Positions 1-6,573 of a DNA stretch of 64,000 bases are shown here, piece after piece. A program made the translations under genes and the position numbers. The number at the start of each line of letters is the position of its first letter. Position 1 is the stretch's first letter. Source of the stretch: Tetragenococcus halophilus (lineage in GTDB: Bacteria > Bacillota > Bacilli > Lactobacillales > Enterococcaceae); contig NZ_JAKEIT010000002.1 of the NCBI RefSeq assembly GCF_021474685.1, positions 62,001 to 126,000 on the forward strand, given 5' to 3'. Under the pieces are notes generated by a model that had not been told where the DNA came from, did no database searches, and was given only the letters and a program-made list of their open reading frames with translations.

Positions 1-15
1 ACGCCAGTTAAAGAT

Positions 16-95
16 AAAACCGCGTCGTTATCCCCAGTGGAAAACCGGGAACGGACGCGGTTTTTGGATATCCACAGATTGAAATCTGTGGATAA
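16..95. repeat. Two hairpins and DnaA-box-like nonamers ahead of the transposase gene
   Basis: An 11-bp inverted repeat (16-26 with 54-64, AAAACCGCGTC) is followed by a 12-bp stem with a 2-base loop (69-80 with 83-94). The second stem contains TTATCCACA on the minus strand (87-95), an exact match to the DnaA box. Near matches lie at 28-36 (TTATCCCCA) and 68-76 (ATATCCACA). The hairpins may belong to the end of the insertion sequence. The true IS end may lie left of the window. Confidence 0.5.
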
Positions 96-171
96 AAATC
101 GCCCTACGCTATGTTATGATGAAGTCGACAAAAACAAACCATAAATAACGAAAGGCTGGGTTTATTATATC

Positions 172-1425
172 ATGAACACAACAGATAAAACAGACATCTA
201 TCAAACGAAACGAGACCTCGTTCAATTTACTGAAAAATTAGCAATGGGCATGTCCCAACCTGATCGGAAATTTTTGTTAGATATGATCTATGGGCTCATC
301 AAAAGTCGTTCTCCTATCCTCACCGAAATTGCACGTACTTTGGAAGAAGACACGCGTCTGCTTTATACCGTGAAACGTCTTTCCAATCGTGCCGCGGCTT
401 TTTCGGATTTCTCTCGTTTGGAACAGAATTATTTAAATGCGATCCAACCACAACTTCGTGACGACATGTATGTGATCGTAGATAACTCCGACATTACGAA
501 ACCCTTTGATCAACAGTTTGAATACTTACAGCGGGTTTATGATGGTTCTCGTGGGGGCACCGAAAAAGGATACATGTCGGCCAATATGGCCATTGCTTCT
601 ACAAAAAAGAAGCACCCCATTCCTGTTTATTCTCATTTATTTTCCGCGGCTGAAGAATATTTTGACAGTACCAATGTCGAAACCTACAAAGGACTCAATA
701 AAGTGCAGAGACTCTTCGGAGACAAAACTTATACGCTTGTCATGGATCGCGGCTACGACAGTAATGACATTTATCAATTTATGCATAAGCAAAAGAGTCG
801 TTTTATTGTTCGACTCCAAGATCAACGTTATTTAAAATATCAAAATAAAAATTTCCTTGTGCCGGAACTTGCGCACCGTCGTAAAGGAAAAATTGCCATG
901 ACATCCACGATTAAAGGCGAAAAATATCAGTTGAAAATTTCTCATATCAATGTAGAATTGCCTTGTTTACCCAAAGTCCCTCTTCGGATGGTGGTGGTTT
1001 ATGGCTACGGCCAAAAACCTATGAAACTATTGACCAACCAACTCATCGAAAGCAAAGAGGATGTTTTATCCATTGTCAAAGGATATATCACACGTTGGCG
1101 AATAGAAGAACTTTTTCGTGTACAAAAACAAGAATATCACTTGGAACAGGTGCGGACATTAAATTTCAATAGTTTACGTTTGATCTATCGACTAGTGAAT
1201 GATTTAATCGGACATCATACGCTTTTATTGGAAAAAGAACATACCTATACCAAGCAAGTGCTTCATCGATCGAAAGCGCTTTTTGATGAATCAAAGATTC
1301 GTTTTAAGCTATATCGTTTAATACGAGGATTGGCCGAGATCTTAAAATATGACCGCACCGGGATCTATGCCTATAAAAAAGTGAAGCGACGGCCACCTTG
1401 TCGACAACTTACTTTAGCTGTGTGA
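172..1425 (+). CDS. IS4-family DDE transposase
   Basis: This 417-residue protein is a cut-and-paste transposase. The first catalytic Asp lies in VDNSDITK (about D104) and the second in MDRGYDSND (about D192). The third acidic residue is E312 within Y-2-R-3-E-6-K (Y305, R308, E312, K319), which is the IS4-family signature in exact spacing. The N-terminal 100 residues would hold the DNA-binding region. The frame is intact from ATG to stop, so the element may still be active. I could not pair terminal inverted repeats on both sides, so the IS boundaries are undefined. Confidence 0.9.
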   Translation: MNTTDKTDIYQTKRDLVQFTEKLAMGMSQPDRKFLLDMIYGLIKSRSPILTEIARTLEEDTRLLYTVKRLSNRAAAFSDFSRLEQNYLNAIQPQLRDDMYVIVDNSDITKPFDQQFEYLQRVYDGSRGGTEKGYMSANMAIASTKKKHPIPVYSHLFSAAEEYFDSTNVETYKGLNKVQRLFGDKTYTLVMDRGYDSNDIYQFMHKQKSRFIVRLQDQRYLKYQNKNFLVPELAHRRKGKIAMTSTIKGEKYQLKISHINVELPCLPKVPLRMVVVYGYGQKPMKLLTNQLIESKEDVLSIVKGYITRWRIEELFRVQKQEYHLEQVRTLNFNSLRLIYRLVNDLIGHHTLLLEKEHTYTKQVLHRSKALFDESKIRFKLYRLIRGLAEILKYDRTGIYAYKKVKRRPPCRQLTLAV

Positions 1426-1426
1426 A

Positions 1427-1576
1427 CAAGGAACGAAATATTTTAAAAAACGCATGTCATGCATGCGTGCTATTTGCGTGTCCGAAAACAGCTTAGCCGG
1501 ACCAAAAAAGATAAACGTTACGTTAAAAAGAAAAAATAACGTCCTTTTTTACTTCCTCCATGTAAATTGGGTAAAT
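1427..1576. other. Gene-free stretch downstream of the transposase
   Basis: No convincing gene is visible. A small hairpin (CGCATG and CATGCG, about 1451-1467) and a short GTCCG/CGGAC pair near 1480-1502 are present. They may belong to the right end of the insertion sequence. An 80-codon plus-strand frame here has no ribosome site and overlaps a better minus-strand gene. Confidence 0.4.
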
Positions 1577-1726
1577 TCAAATGGCTTTACTATTGATAAA
1601 GGATTTAGCTGTTCTTTTAGATGTCATATAGTTACGGTGTTTTTTCTTGTCTTCATCTTCATTTATTCTCTTACGATATTCACGATTTGCACGTAATTGC
1701 GCCTCAGAAGTTTTCTTTTCTGTCAT
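1577..1726 (-). CDS. Small basic hypothetical protein, phage-type
   Basis: The 49-residue product is very hydrophilic and rich in Lys and Arg. Its central AQLRANREYRKR and TSKRTAKSFI segments resemble short proteins common in Gram-positive prophages and integrated elements (recollection of the family, not searched). The start is supported by an AAGGTAG ribosome site 7 bases upstream. The gene begins one base after the stop of the upstream small membrane-protein gene, so the two form an operon. Relatives I recall continue further after SFI, so the C-terminus may be truncated. Function is unknown. Confidence 0.6.
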   Translation of the reverse strand: MTEKKTSEAQLRANREYRKRINEDEDKKKHRNYMTSKRTAKSFINSKAI

Positions 1727-1727
1727 C

Positions 1728-1886
1728 TTACTCTACCTTCTTTCTACTATAAAAAAGTATATAAACAGTGTTTACAATAACGGAGAAAGTCCCCCAGTCA
1801 CTAGAAGCTTTGTTGGTAACTAGCACAATGATTGTCGCGATGTTAAAAAGTAACAGAGCTATTAAGGTTATTTTCTTTCTATTCAT
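1728..1886 (-). CDS. Small single-span membrane protein, hypothetical
   Basis: The product has 52 residues. A basic start (MNRKK) precedes a hydrophobic span (about residues 6-24) and a second, weaker hydrophobic stretch (33-46) before a basic tail. A second in-frame ATG lies two codons upstream at 1892. The ribosome site is weak. The gene is directly followed by the 49-residue gene, suggesting translational coupling. No family is recognised. Its position inside the presumed integrated-element strip suggests accessory DNA. Confidence 0.5.
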   Translation of the reverse strand: MNRKKITLIALLLFNIATIIVLVTNKASSDWGTFSVIVNTVYILFYSRKKVE

Positions 1887-1911
1887 AATCATGATATAAT
1901 TTAGATGAAGA

Positions 1912-1925
1912 GGAGGTTCACCTCC
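1912..1925. repeat. Short perfect inverted repeat GGAGGT-TC-ACCTCC
   Basis: A 6-bp stem with a 2-base loop lies between the frameshifted peptide gene and the small membrane-protein gene. It may end the peptide transcript or hide a ribosome site. There is no T-tract, so it is a poor terminator. Confidence 0.4.
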
Positions 1926-1934
1926 CCGCCTTGG

Positions 1935-2032
1935 CTACTTGTCTTTGTCTTTCAGCAATTCTTGTAAAACCTTTGCGCTGGTTAGAATCGCTAAGACGAT
2001 TTCAGTAGCTTTTTTAATTCATCTAAATTCAT
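1935..2032 (-). CDS. 32-residue amphipathic peptide, readable through a -1 frameshift
   Basis: A strong ribosome site (GGGAGGTGAG) precedes an ATG at 2032. In the zero frame, translation stops after 13 residues (TAG, 1991-1993). The frame contains the classical -1 slippery heptamer A-AAA-AAG at codons 7-8. Reading -1 from there gives a 32-residue peptide beginning MNLDELKKATEIVLAIL, continuing TSAKVLQELLKDKDK, and ending at a TAG at 1935-1937. The product would be an amphipathic helix with a charged tail, like small toxin or bacteriocin-like peptides. A dropped A in the homopolymer (mutation or sequencing error) is an equally good explanation. Confidence 0.45.
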
Positions 2033-2123
2033 CTTTTCTCACCTCCCTTTACCTTATATTTATATTATGCCGTATGCGATATAATTTGCCGATAGATGTT
2101 GGCATTAAAATATAAAAAAATAC

Positions 2124-2277
2124 CGATCTTTTCAGACCGATAAATTAGTTTTTACTATTATTGTTGTACATCAATCCATTTTTCCTTAGTGAAAATCAAC
2201 GTTTCTTATGCTGTCGTATTCCAAAAAATCGTTTCCGATATACAAACCTAATTCATTATAGCCTTTGATGAAACCAA
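2124..2277 (-). pseudogene. Out-of-frame C-terminal part of the YolD-like gene
   Basis: In the -1 frame relative to the upstream part, codons from about 2315 down to 2200 read LVDGKLLPDIVGFIKGYNEL and onward to NVDFH before a stop. This is the typical YolD C-terminus: a beta-rich segment with G-I-K and an ending D/S-I. It shows that the intact gene was about 120 codons and has lost one base in the A5 run near 2314-2318. Confidence 0.55.
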
Positions 2278-2514
2278 CTATATCAGGTAAAAGTTTTCCA
2301 TCAACGAGAGTGCTTTTTGAATTTCAATTGATTTATTTTTTATCCTTACTTCAGTTAACAGCATATTAATTTCTTCTGAAGTCATTTCTGGTTTCGGTTC
2401 AATAACGTAGAATTCTTCTTTTTCCAATTTCGCTAAATTAGCTGTGTGTTCTGATAAGTAAAAGCTCATCCATTTTAATTTCTTTCTGTCTTGGTAAGGG
2501 TGGAGGGTACTCAT
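2278..2514 (-). pseudogene. YolD-like protein, N-terminal part, frameshifted
   Basis: The first 60 residues carry the YolD pattern: QDRKKLKWMSFYLSEH near the start, then an acidic stretch and a helix around EEINMLLTEVRIKNKSIEIQ. After IEIQK the frame departs from the family and stops at 78 residues. The expected C-terminus continues in the -1 frame. YolD-like proteins usually accompany a Y-family DNA polymerase (UvrX/UmuC-like) under SOS control. No such polymerase gene is in the window. The start ATG lies five bases after the stop of the 51-residue gene, and a LexA box lies ahead of both. Confidence 0.65.
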
Positions 2515-2518
2515 AAAA

Positions 2519-2674
2519 TCACCCCTTATTTTCTAAATACTTCTTAGCTACATTTACGATATATTCCCTTATTTCTTGGTAATCTTCCTCAGAATACTTT
2601 GTATATTCTAAAACCATATGAAAGTTAATACCTAATGCTTCTGCTAAGCGATCTTTAATATCTTGTCTATTCAT
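2519..2674 (-). CDS. Small acidic hypothetical protein, first gene of an SOS-type operon
   Basis: The product has 51 residues and is mostly helical: MNRQDIKDRLAEALG, then a segment rich in Tyr and Glu. The ribosome site is AAAGGAAA. The stop sits five bases before the YolD-like start, so the two genes are cotranscribed. A LexA-type operator lies 27 bases upstream of the start codon. I do not recognise a family. It may be a small partner commonly found with YolD and a Y-family polymerase. Confidence 0.6.
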   Translation of the reverse strand: MNRQDIKDRLAEALGINFHMVLEYTKYSEEDYQEIREYIVNVAKKYLENKG

Positions 2675-2694
2675 ATAAACATTTCCTTTACTTT

Positions 2695-2723
2695 ATAATA
2701 CGAACTAAGGTTCGCAAAGTAAA
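2695..2723 (-). promoter_or_regulatory. SOS promoter with LexA box
   Basis: CGAAC-TAAG-GTTCG at 2701-2714 is an excellent match to the Gram-positive LexA/DinR box (CGAAC-N4-GTTCG). On the minus strand it lies in the 17-base spacer between TTTACT (2718-2723) and TATTAT (2695-2700). LexA bound there would block the promoter of the 51-residue gene and the YolD-like gene. Confidence 0.75.
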
Positions 2724-2900
2724 GCGAACAAAAGATAAAAAAATAATCCTACCTTTTTAAGATAAGTTTGTTATGTACGCCATTATTTGAATACTACTTA
2801 TGTTTTATTTATTATTATGATTTATTGGTCTAAACGATAAAAAGGTTGATAAATAAGCGTCTTTTGTTATCTTTTTTTACCTAATAAAAAGGGTTATAGA
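2724..2900. other. AT-rich stretch between SOS operon and partial tRNA
   Basis: Nothing coding is visible. The stretch is strongly AT-rich. It is the outermost part of the presumed integrated element before the partial tRNA-Gly. Confidence 0.4.
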
Positions 2901-2943
2901 GCTTCCCAAGCTGCAGTCGCGGGTTCGATCCCCGTCACCCGCT
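2901..2943 (+). pseudogene. 3' half of tRNA-Gly (CCC), probable attachment site
   Basis: The sequence runs from the anticodon loop (TTCCCAA, anticodon CCC) through the T-arm (GGGTTCGATCCCC) to the acceptor strand CACCCGC and discriminator T. The bases upstream cannot form the D-arm or the 5' acceptor strand GCGGGTG. Integrases often recombine at the 3' half of tRNA genes and leave such a copy at one end of the element. It is followed by a strong terminator, as an intact tRNA would be. Confidence 0.75.
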
Positions 2944-2952
2944 TACTACTAG

Positions 2953-2982
2953 GAACGTTGATATATCAACGTTCTTTTTTTT
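2953..2982 (+). terminator. Intrinsic terminator after the tRNA-Gly fragment
   Basis: A perfect 22-base palindrome (GAACGTTGATA with its complement, 2953-2974) is followed by eight T residues. Confidence 0.85.
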
Positions 2983-3136
2983 GCCTTATTTTTGTCGCTT
3001 GTTTAATGTATTAGTTACATCAATTTTTTTAAAAGTAATGTTGAATCTGCTTTTTCTTTTCTATTCTTAGTTTTTTAGTCAATTTAATGAGACGGATTTG
3101 CTGCTTCTCTTATAATTTCTGGTCTTGTTGTTATCT

Positions 3137-3195
3137 TAATGTTAATATATCATTTAATAGAACTTTAACGCTTTGTCGTGTATATATTAACATTA
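3137..3195. repeat. 14-bp inverted repeat flanking the chromate-transporter promoter region
   Basis: TAATGTTAATATAT at 3137-3150 is exactly complementary to 3182-3195. The 31-base interval would contain the transcription start of the following transporter gene. It could be an operator pair for a dimeric regulator or an mRNA leader hairpin. No regulator gene is adjacent. Confidence 0.5.
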
Positions 3196-3213
3196 GCGTT
3201 CAAGGAGGAGAGT

Positions 3214-3762
3214 ATGAATATATTCATTGATTTATTTTTAACTTTTAGCCGCATTGGTGTATTAACCTTTGGTGGCGGTTATGCGATGTTACCTATTCTT
3301 CAAAGGGAAGTGGTAGAAAATAAAAACTGGGCGACAGACGAAGAGCTTGTCGATTATTATGCTATAGGACAGACAACTCCGGGGATTATAGCTGTAAATA
3401 CGGCAACTTTTATCGGTCAGAAACAGCGAGGCTCGCTTGGAGGCATTACAGCTACACTAGGTTTTGTTTTTCCTTCTTATATTATTATCACGCTAATTTC
3501 CATGTTTATGCAAAATTTTTCTGAATTAGCCATCATACAGAATGCTTTTGCTGGTATTCGTGTGAGTGTATATATTCTGATCTTAAATGCTGTGTTGAAA
3601 CTTTGGAAAAATTCAATTGTAGATAAAATAGGGATTTTTATTTTTGCCCTTGTTTTTATCTTATCTGTGTCTACAAGTTGGTCTCCTGTAATGTTTATCA
3701 TTTTAGCAGCTTTTATTGGAGTTGCGGCTAAGCTGCAAGAAAGGAGTCGTCGGCAGAAATGA
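3214..3762 (+). CDS. Chromate transporter family protein, first half
   Basis: This 182-residue membrane protein has the ChrA/CHR signature near its start (GGGYAMLPILQREVVE) and the conserved TPGIIAVNTATFIG segment. Five to six hydrophobic spans follow. It is a short-chain CHR protein of about half the length of classical ChrA, and such proteins work as pairs. The start at 3214 is preferred because an AAGGAGGAG site lies 4 bases upstream; the frame is open 12 codons further. Its last codons overlap the second half by four bases. Chromate or another oxyanion may be the substrate; this is not shown by sequence. Confidence 0.85.
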   Translation: MNIFIDLFLTFSRIGVLTFGGGYAMLPILQREVVENKNWATDEELVDYYAIGQTTPGIIAVNTATFIGQKQRGSLGGITATLGFVFPSYIIITLISMFMQNFSELAIIQNAFAGIRVSVYILILNAVLKLWKNSIVDKIGIFIFALVFILSVSTSWSPVMFIILAAFIGVAAKLQERSRRQK

Positions 3763-4337
3763 TCTATTTACAACTTTTTTATGAATTCTTCAAAACGGGC
3801 TTATTTTCTGTGGGCGGCGGACTTGCGACTTTGCCGTTTTTATATGACATGTCCGATCGAACAGGCTGGTTTAGTTATGACCAGCTAGCTGACATGATCG
3901 CTATCTCTGAATCAACCCCAGGAGCGATAGGGATTAATATGGCGACCTATACCGGAAATTTAACAGCTGGCGCTTTCGGCGGCATTGCAGCTACGGTAGG
4001 ACTTGTTACGCCTGCTATTATCCTTATCATCATTATTGGTCGCTTTTTAACTAAATTTCGAAATAATTTTTATGTCGAATCGGTATTTTATGGTTTGAGA
4101 CCTGCGTCGACTGCACTGATTGCAGCCGCTGGTTTTTCTGTGGTATGGATGGATTTATTTGATATTTCAAGCTTGATTGATGCAGGAGATTGGCAGGGAT
4201 TTATTAATTGGAAGTCGCTGGTTTTAGCTATTTTCTTATTTTTTATCATGCGACATCGGCTATTTAAAAAGTTGCATCCAGTTATTTTTATTGCTTTATC
4301 TGCTTTGGTGGGTATTGTTTTCCAATTTGCCGGATAA
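3759..4337 (+). CDS. Chromate transporter family protein, second half
   Basis: A 192-residue membrane protein homologous to the preceding gene. It shows the matching SVGGGLATLPFLYDM and TPGAIGINMATYTG motifs and six hydrophobic stretches. The ATGA overlap with the upstream gene indicates translational coupling, so both halves would be made in equal amounts and form an antiparallel dimer. The pair ends at a bidirectional terminator shared with rnhC. Natural substrate in this organism is unknown. Confidence 0.85.
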   Translation: MIYLQLFYEFFKTGLFSVGGGLATLPFLYDMSDRTGWFSYDQLADMIAISESTPGAIGINMATYTGNLTAGAFGGIAATVGLVTPAIILIIIIGRFLTKFRNNFYVESVFYGLRPASTALIAAAGFSVVWMDLFDISSLIDAGDWQGFINWKSLVLAIFLFFIMRHRLFKKLHPVIFIALSALVGIVFQFAG

Positions 4338-4354
4338 TAAAAATTATTATAAGA

Positions 4355-4386
4355 AAAGGACCTATTTCGCGAAATAGGTCCTTAAA
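4355..4386. terminator. Bidirectional terminator between the transporter pair and rnhC
   Basis: A 28-base perfect palindrome (AAGGACCTATTTCG with its complement, 4355-4382) lies between the convergent genes. Confidence 0.85.
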
Positions 4387-4392
4387 TTTAGC

Positions 4393-5304
4393 TCATTTTG
4401 TTTGTGCGATTTTCTGCGCTTTTTCCGTATTTTTAAAATGAAGCTTTGCGTAGTTTGTTAATAGTTCAATGCCGCCTTTTTTGATGACTTTGGCAGCTTG
4501 TTTGTCGGACTGTGAACCGGCACCTGAGGGAAGTTCAATTCCTATTTCTTGTGATTGTTGCTTAAGAGCGTTTAAAAATTCAGCCCGGCAAATAATTGAG
4601 GCAGCCGCAACGGCTAAATGGTATTGTTCTCCTTTGGTAATGAAATAAAGATTTTGGGTTACCGGATCTTTCTCGTTTTTCAGATATTTTCGATAAGTTG
4701 TTTCTTGTGCAAATTGGTCGATTAGAATCGCTTCAGGTTTTTGCGGACTAATTTTTTCTAATAGTAAATGAATACACTGATTATGTAATGCTACTTTCAT
4801 GTGAACAGCATTATATTGCGGTTGTATCTGGTTATACTTCTTAGGCATAACGACCAATTTTTGCAAGGGAATGAGCGCTTTTATTTTAGGGGCAAGTTTT
4901 AGAATCTGTGTGTCGTTAAGCATTTTTGAATCTTTTACACCTAATTTTTTTAATGCGTCTAAATGATTTTTATCAGCATAAGCGGCACATACAACTAGCG
5001 GACCAAAATAACTGCCGTTACCTACTTCATCGCTGCCGATAATACTTTTTTGCGCAAAATCCGCAGGCAAAGTCGCTGTTTTTTTAGTATTTTCTGTTGG
5101 CATACTTTCCCATAGTAAAGCTTCTTGTTTTTCATTATCTCCTTGAAACATGACTTTTCCTGAGTTATAAGCTGTGATTGTTATGCCATCTTTTTTGGCA
5201 AAAAAAGCAGCATAGGGGATTTTACGTGAGCTTGTGTAAGCTTTGTAGTACTGTTTTGCTTCTTTTAATTTTTCTTTGTTTAGTTTAACAACGGTTGTTC
5301 CCAT
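4393..5304 (-). CDS. rnhC: Ribonuclease HIII
   Basis: RNase HIII (303 residues) cuts RNA in RNA-DNA hybrids, including R-loops and primers. The N-terminal 80 residues form the TBP-like substrate-binding domain typical of HIII and absent from HII. The catalytic domain starts at GSDEVGNGSYFGP (D92, E93). KDSK (about 124-127) and LIDQF carry further active-site positions, and the C-terminal GAGSQSDK region closes the fold. The start at 5304 has an AGAAGGGA site. The gene is divergent from zapA, as in many Bacillales and Lactobacillales. Confidence 0.95.
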   Translation of the reverse strand: MGTTVVKLNKEKLKEAKQYYKAYTSSRKIPYAAFFAKKDGITITAYNSGKVMFQGDNEKQEALLWESMPTENTKKTATLPADFAQKSIIGSDEVGNGSYFGPLVVCAAYADKNHLDALKKLGVKDSKMLNDTQILKLAPKIKALIPLQKLVVMPKKYNQIQPQYNAVHMKVALHNQCIHLLLEKISPQKPEAILIDQFAQETTYRKYLKNEKDPVTQNLYFITKGEQYHLAVAAASIICRAEFLNALKQQSQEIGIELPSGAGSQSDKQAAKVIKKGGIELLTNYAKLHFKNTEKAQKIAQTK

Positions 5305-5489
5305 GAAAAATTTCCCTTCTAATATTATTGCTTTATTTTAGCATAATGCGTTTCTGATTGAAATGTAGTAAAATAAGTGAATACGTGGAAAAAATTAATA
5401 TTTTCCTTTATAATAGAAAGGTATTTTTAATAAAAAACATTGAAAGTGTTATAATAAAAAGTACTTGTAGATATAGGAGGCTGAACTAA

Positions 5490-5930
5490 GTGGTCAAGCA
5501 AAAGAATCGTTTTAAAGCGACGATTGAAAATCAAAACTACACCATTATCAGCAAAGAAGATCCCAAGCATTTAAAGATGGTGACTGAACTTGTCAACGAT
5601 CAGCTGAAAGAAATTAAAGGAATGTCTGCAGAGATAGATAGTGAGCAAGCGGCTATTTTACTTGCTGTTAATGCGGTGTCTGATCAGTTAAAAAAACAAA
5701 AAGAATTATTAGACTTAAAAGAAGAAAATGAAACGTTACATAAAAAAGCAAGTGAAGTAACGGAACTCAAGGATCGTATGCAACGCATTGAAGAAATAGA
5801 ACAAGAAGCAAAAAAGGTGCTGAAAGATCAAGGAAATAACGATGCACAAATTCATGATCACTTACAAGCACAACAAATCTTAAATGAAAAGCGCAAGCAG
5901 AGTATTCAAAAAAAGGTAACTCAAGGCTAG
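5490..5930 (+). CDS. zapA: Cell division protein ZapA
   Basis: ZapA bundles FtsZ filaments at midcell. The N-terminal half (about residues 1-75) has the ZapA fold: a short beta start (RFKATIENQNYTII) and the helix around VTELVNDQLKEI, followed by a long coiled coil to residue 146. It is longer than the Bacillus protein because of a charged C-terminal extension. The start is GTG, supported by AGGAGG at 5475-5480. It is cotranscribed with cvpA, 16 bases downstream. Confidence 0.88.
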   Translation: MVKQKNRFKATIENQNYTIISKEDPKHLKMVTELVNDQLKEIKGMSAEIDSEQAAILLAVNAVSDQLKKQKELLDLKEENETLHKKASEVTELKDRMQRIEEIEQEAKKVLKDQGNNDAQIHDHLQAQQILNEKRKQSIQKKVTQG

Positions 5931-5946
5931 CAGAAAGGAAGACTGG

Positions 5947-6489
5947 ATGATCGGTTTTATAATATTCTTATTACTATTATTTTCATTTTACACTGGTGCA
6001 AGACGGGCGACAGCTTTACAACTAATATATACTATAGGTTGTATTCTTTCCTTTTTTCTTGCTATGGGTCTTTATGAACAATGGGGACAAAAGATTGAGC
6101 TATACGTGCCCTATTTATCAGTAACACCAGAAACAGAGATGGTTTATTATAGTCAAGAGCTATCTTTTGACTTAGACAAAGCTTACTATGCGGCTATTGC
6201 TTTTATTGGCTGGCTGCTTATTGGTTGGCTAGTTACAAAATTTGCTATGGTTTTTCTTAGAAACCTTCGCTTTACACGGATTCTGGAAGACGACTGGTTA
6301 GCTGCAGGCATTTTAAATACAGTGTTGATGTATATAACGATTTTATTATTTTTGAAAGTTTTAACGATGTTACCAGTGGATGCCATCCAAAATATGTTTA
6401 ACAGAAGTTTTACTGCTGATTTTATTGTAGATAAAACACCGTTTTTATCCAATATGCTGGATAAACTATGGATAACTAACATTATCTAA
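5947..6489 (+). CDS. CvpA family membrane protein
   Basis: A 180-residue integral membrane protein of the CvpA family. It starts with a hydrophobic span immediately after the initiator, has four predicted spans, and has a conserved small-residue helix near FIGWLLIGWLVTKFA. CvpA-like proteins are linked to colicin V export in E. coli; in Firmicutes the role is unclear. The gene sits between zapA and mutS2, a conserved order in this group. It ends at a terminator, so mutS2 may use its own promoter or read-through. Confidence 0.85.
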   Translation: MIGFIIFLLLLFSFYTGARRATALQLIYTIGCILSFFLAMGLYEQWGQKIELYVPYLSVTPETEMVYYSQELSFDLDKAYYAAIAFIGWLLIGWLVTKFAMVFLRNLRFTRILEDDWLAAGILNTVLMYITILLFLKVLTMLPVDAIQNMFNRSFTADFIVDKTPFLSNMLDKLWITNII

Positions 6490-6496
6490 AAATTGT

Positions 6497-6535
6497 AGAG
6501 CAGTTTTTGCGACTCGATGCAAAACTGCTCTATTT
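6497..6535 (+). terminator. Hairpin between cvpA and mutS2
   Basis: AGAGCAGTTTT(T)GC pairs with GCAAAACTGCTCT (6519-6531), followed by TATTTT. The T-tract is short, so partial read-through into mutS2 is possible. Confidence 0.65.
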
Positions 6536-6573
6536 TCACGCTAATAGAAAATGTTGCGAAAGCAGGTGAAAAA

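Noticed and set aside
963-1172. 69-codon plus-strand frame inside the transposase gene
   Set aside because: It is an alternative frame of an intact gene with a full catalytic signature.
1454-1696. 80-codon plus-strand frame after the transposase
   Set aside because: No ribosome site; it runs across a better supported minus-strand gene (1577-1726).
2901-2943. Intact tRNA-Gly
   Set aside because: The upstream bases cannot form the 5' acceptor strand or D-arm; only the 3' half is present.
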